A DNA stretch of 6,589 bases from Candidatus Hydrogenedentota bacterium (GTDB lineage Bacteria; Hydrogenedentota; Hydrogenedentia; Hydrogenedentiales; CAITNO01): positions 1 to 6,589 of the forward strand of contig CAIXUF010001153.1 in assembly GCA_903922535.1 (NCBI GenBank), read 5' to 3'. Position 1 is the stretch's first letter; the number at the start of each line of letters is the position of its first letter. A program made the translations under genes and the position numbers. The notes below the pieces were generated by a model. The model was not told where the DNA came from and did not search any database. It saw only the letters and a program-made list of their open reading frames with translations. Positions 5,617 through 6,589 of the stretch are shown piece after piece.

Positions 5617-6589
5617 ATGCGATCAACCGCGTGTCTGGCCCTGATTGTGGCAATCATTCTGCTTGTTCCTGTTCGTGCAACGGGCGCTGAGAGTCTGTCC
5701 CCCATGGTGGTGCAGGGGCTGGAACAACTCTCGCAGGCGAAGGCTGCCTACACGCCGACGGTCACCGCATGGCCCACGGCCAGCGCCATCATCTACGGCG
5801 ACAAACTTTCGGCTTCAACATTGACTGGAGGCACCGCCTCCGTTTCCGGAAGGTTTGTCTTTGCCGCGCCCGACACCATTCCCAACGCCGGGAGTTCTGT
5901 GGCGGATGTCATTTTCACGCCCACCGACGCGACGAATTACACCACTGTGGCCGGCACGGTGAGCGTAACCGTGAACTCGGCGACGCCCACGGTCACGGCC
6001 TGGCCCGCGGGTAGCGCCATCACCTACGGTCAGACCCTGGAGTCTTCCGTCTTCACCGGGGGCGCGGCCTCCGTGCCGGGAACCTTCACGTTTACCGCGC
6101 CCACCACCGTGCCCGGCGTTGTCGGAACCTATACGGCGGCCGTCACGTTCACCCCGTCGGATGCCACGAACTACAGCACGGTCGCCGGCACGGTGGACAT
6201 CACCGTCAATGCGGCACCGGTCACGTACAGCCTGACGCAGTATCTGGGCATTCCGCTGCTGGCGCTTGCGGCTCTGGGCATCGTGGATCTTGCGGAGGTG
6301 AACCGCGGGGGAGGCCCCTGCTTTATTGCCACGGCGGCGTGGGGGACACCGCTGGCCCCCGAAATCGACCGGCTTCGCGAATTTCGCGACAACACGCTGC
6401 TGACCGGCGCATTGGGCACCGCCGCTGTGGATGTGTACTATCACGTCAGTCCGCCAATTGCGGACCTGGTGGCCGCGTCGCCCGCGCTGGCCATGGTGGT
6501 GCGCATAGCGCTCCTTCCGGTGATCCTGCTGGTTTCCCTGCCCATGCCGCTGCTTTCGGGTTTTGCCCTGCTGGCGGGCGCGCTGCTGC
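5617..6589 (+). CDS. Exported Ig-like (MBG-type) repeat protein with CFI-box C-terminal domain, C-terminus cut
   Basis: The frame runs from ATG 5617 to the right edge without a stop (324 residues seen). Residues 1-24 are a signal peptide (LALIVAIILLVPVRATGA). A short helical stretch (25-45) leads to two Ig-like repeats, 46-120 and 123-198, each opening TPTVTAWP and closing TVAGTV..TVN. These resemble the MBG/YDG-type bacterial Ig-like repeats of surface adhesin-like proteins. A hydrophobic segment follows (207-224), then GGGPCFIATAAWG (231-243) and LREFRDNTLLTGALG, VYYHVSPPIADLV. This matches the CFI-box C-terminal domain, whose usual motif is CFIATAAYG. A last hydrophobic stretch (about 291-324) fills the end of the window, so only a short tail is probably missing. 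In this family the domain is thought to act in surface sorting or anchoring, but the mechanism is not established. It follows the DUF481 barrel gene by 38 bases, so the two may form one envelope-related operon. Function beyond surface location is unknown. Confidence 0.85.
   Translation, partial: MRSTACLALIVAIILLVPVRATGAESLSPMVVQGLEQLSQAKAAYTPTVTAWPTASAIIYGDKLSASTLTGGTASVSGRFVFAAPDTIPNAGSSVADVIFTPTDATNYTTVAGTVSVTVNSATPTVTAWPAGSAITYGQTLESSVFTGGAASVPGTFTFTAPTTVPGVVGTYTAAVTFTPSDATNYSTVAGTVDITVNAAPVTYSLTQYLGIPLLALAALGIVDLAEVNRGGGPCFIATAAWGTPLAPEIDRLREFRDNTLLTGALGTAAVDVYYHVSPPIADLVAASPALAMVVRIALLPVILLVSLPMPLLSGFALLAGALL
5752..6210 (+). repeat. Two tandem coding repeats (Ig-like units)
   Basis: Unit 1 (5752-5976) and unit 2 (5983-6210) encode 75 and 76 residues. 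By hand alignment about 48 of 76 positions are identical, with a single one-residue gap. The opening 48 bases of the two units differ at about eight positions, mostly third bases. This shows a duplicated domain with conserved protein sequence rather than mobile or non-coding repeats. Confidence 0.8.

Noticed and set aside
5752..6210. Tandem DNA repeat of mobile or CRISPR-like origin
   Set aside because: The two units are in frame and encode Ig-like domains with mostly silent differences. There are no spacers or terminal inverted repeats.

Overview
The window is GC-rich bacterial chromosome-like DNA from a Gram-negative (diderm) organism. The main support for that is an outer-membrane beta-barrel gene ending in a C-terminal Phe. 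The mix of a PAS-rich sensor, a secreted glycosidase-like TIM barrel, a DUF481 barrel and a CFI-box surface protein is reminiscent of PVC-superphylum, Hydrogenedentota or deltaproteobacterial-type genomes. That placement is inference only. I see no phage, IS, CRISPR or RNA gene.

Layout, left to right. (1) Positions 1-1137, minus strand: the N-terminal 379 residues of a soluble multi-PAS sensor protein whose output domain lies beyond the left edge. (2) Positions 1320-2576, minus strand: a probably exported TIM-barrel, glycoside-hydrolase-like protein with a C-terminal beta domain. (3) Positions 2577-2731: a divergent promoter region holding a clear minus-strand promoter (TTGCTT-N17-TACAAT), a near-perfect 23-bp dyad, and a TACAAT box only 7 bp from the plus-strand start codon. 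(4) Positions 2732-4390, plus strand: a cytoplasmic GH13 alpha-glucosidase with all catalytic residues, followed by a probable intrinsic terminator. (5) Positions 4526-5578, plus strand: a DUF481-like outer-membrane protein with a well-spaced promoter (TTGCAA-N17-TACGAT) that predicts an almost leaderless mRNA. (6) Positions 5617-6589, plus strand, cut by the right edge: an exported protein with two Ig-like (MBG-type) repeats and a CFI-box C-terminal domain, probably co-transcribed with the DUF481 gene.

The divergent glycosidase pair looks like a small carbohydrate module: an exported hydrolase-like protein on one side and an intracellular alpha-glucosidase on the other, possibly sharing an operator. 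The DUF481/CFI-box pair looks like a separate cell-envelope operon. The PAS sensor may belong to the same region, but no direct link to either module can be shown. Two of the most informative genes (1-1137 and 5617-6589) are open at the window edges and were read by direct translation. Long open frames antisense to the real genes are judged to be high-GC shadows.
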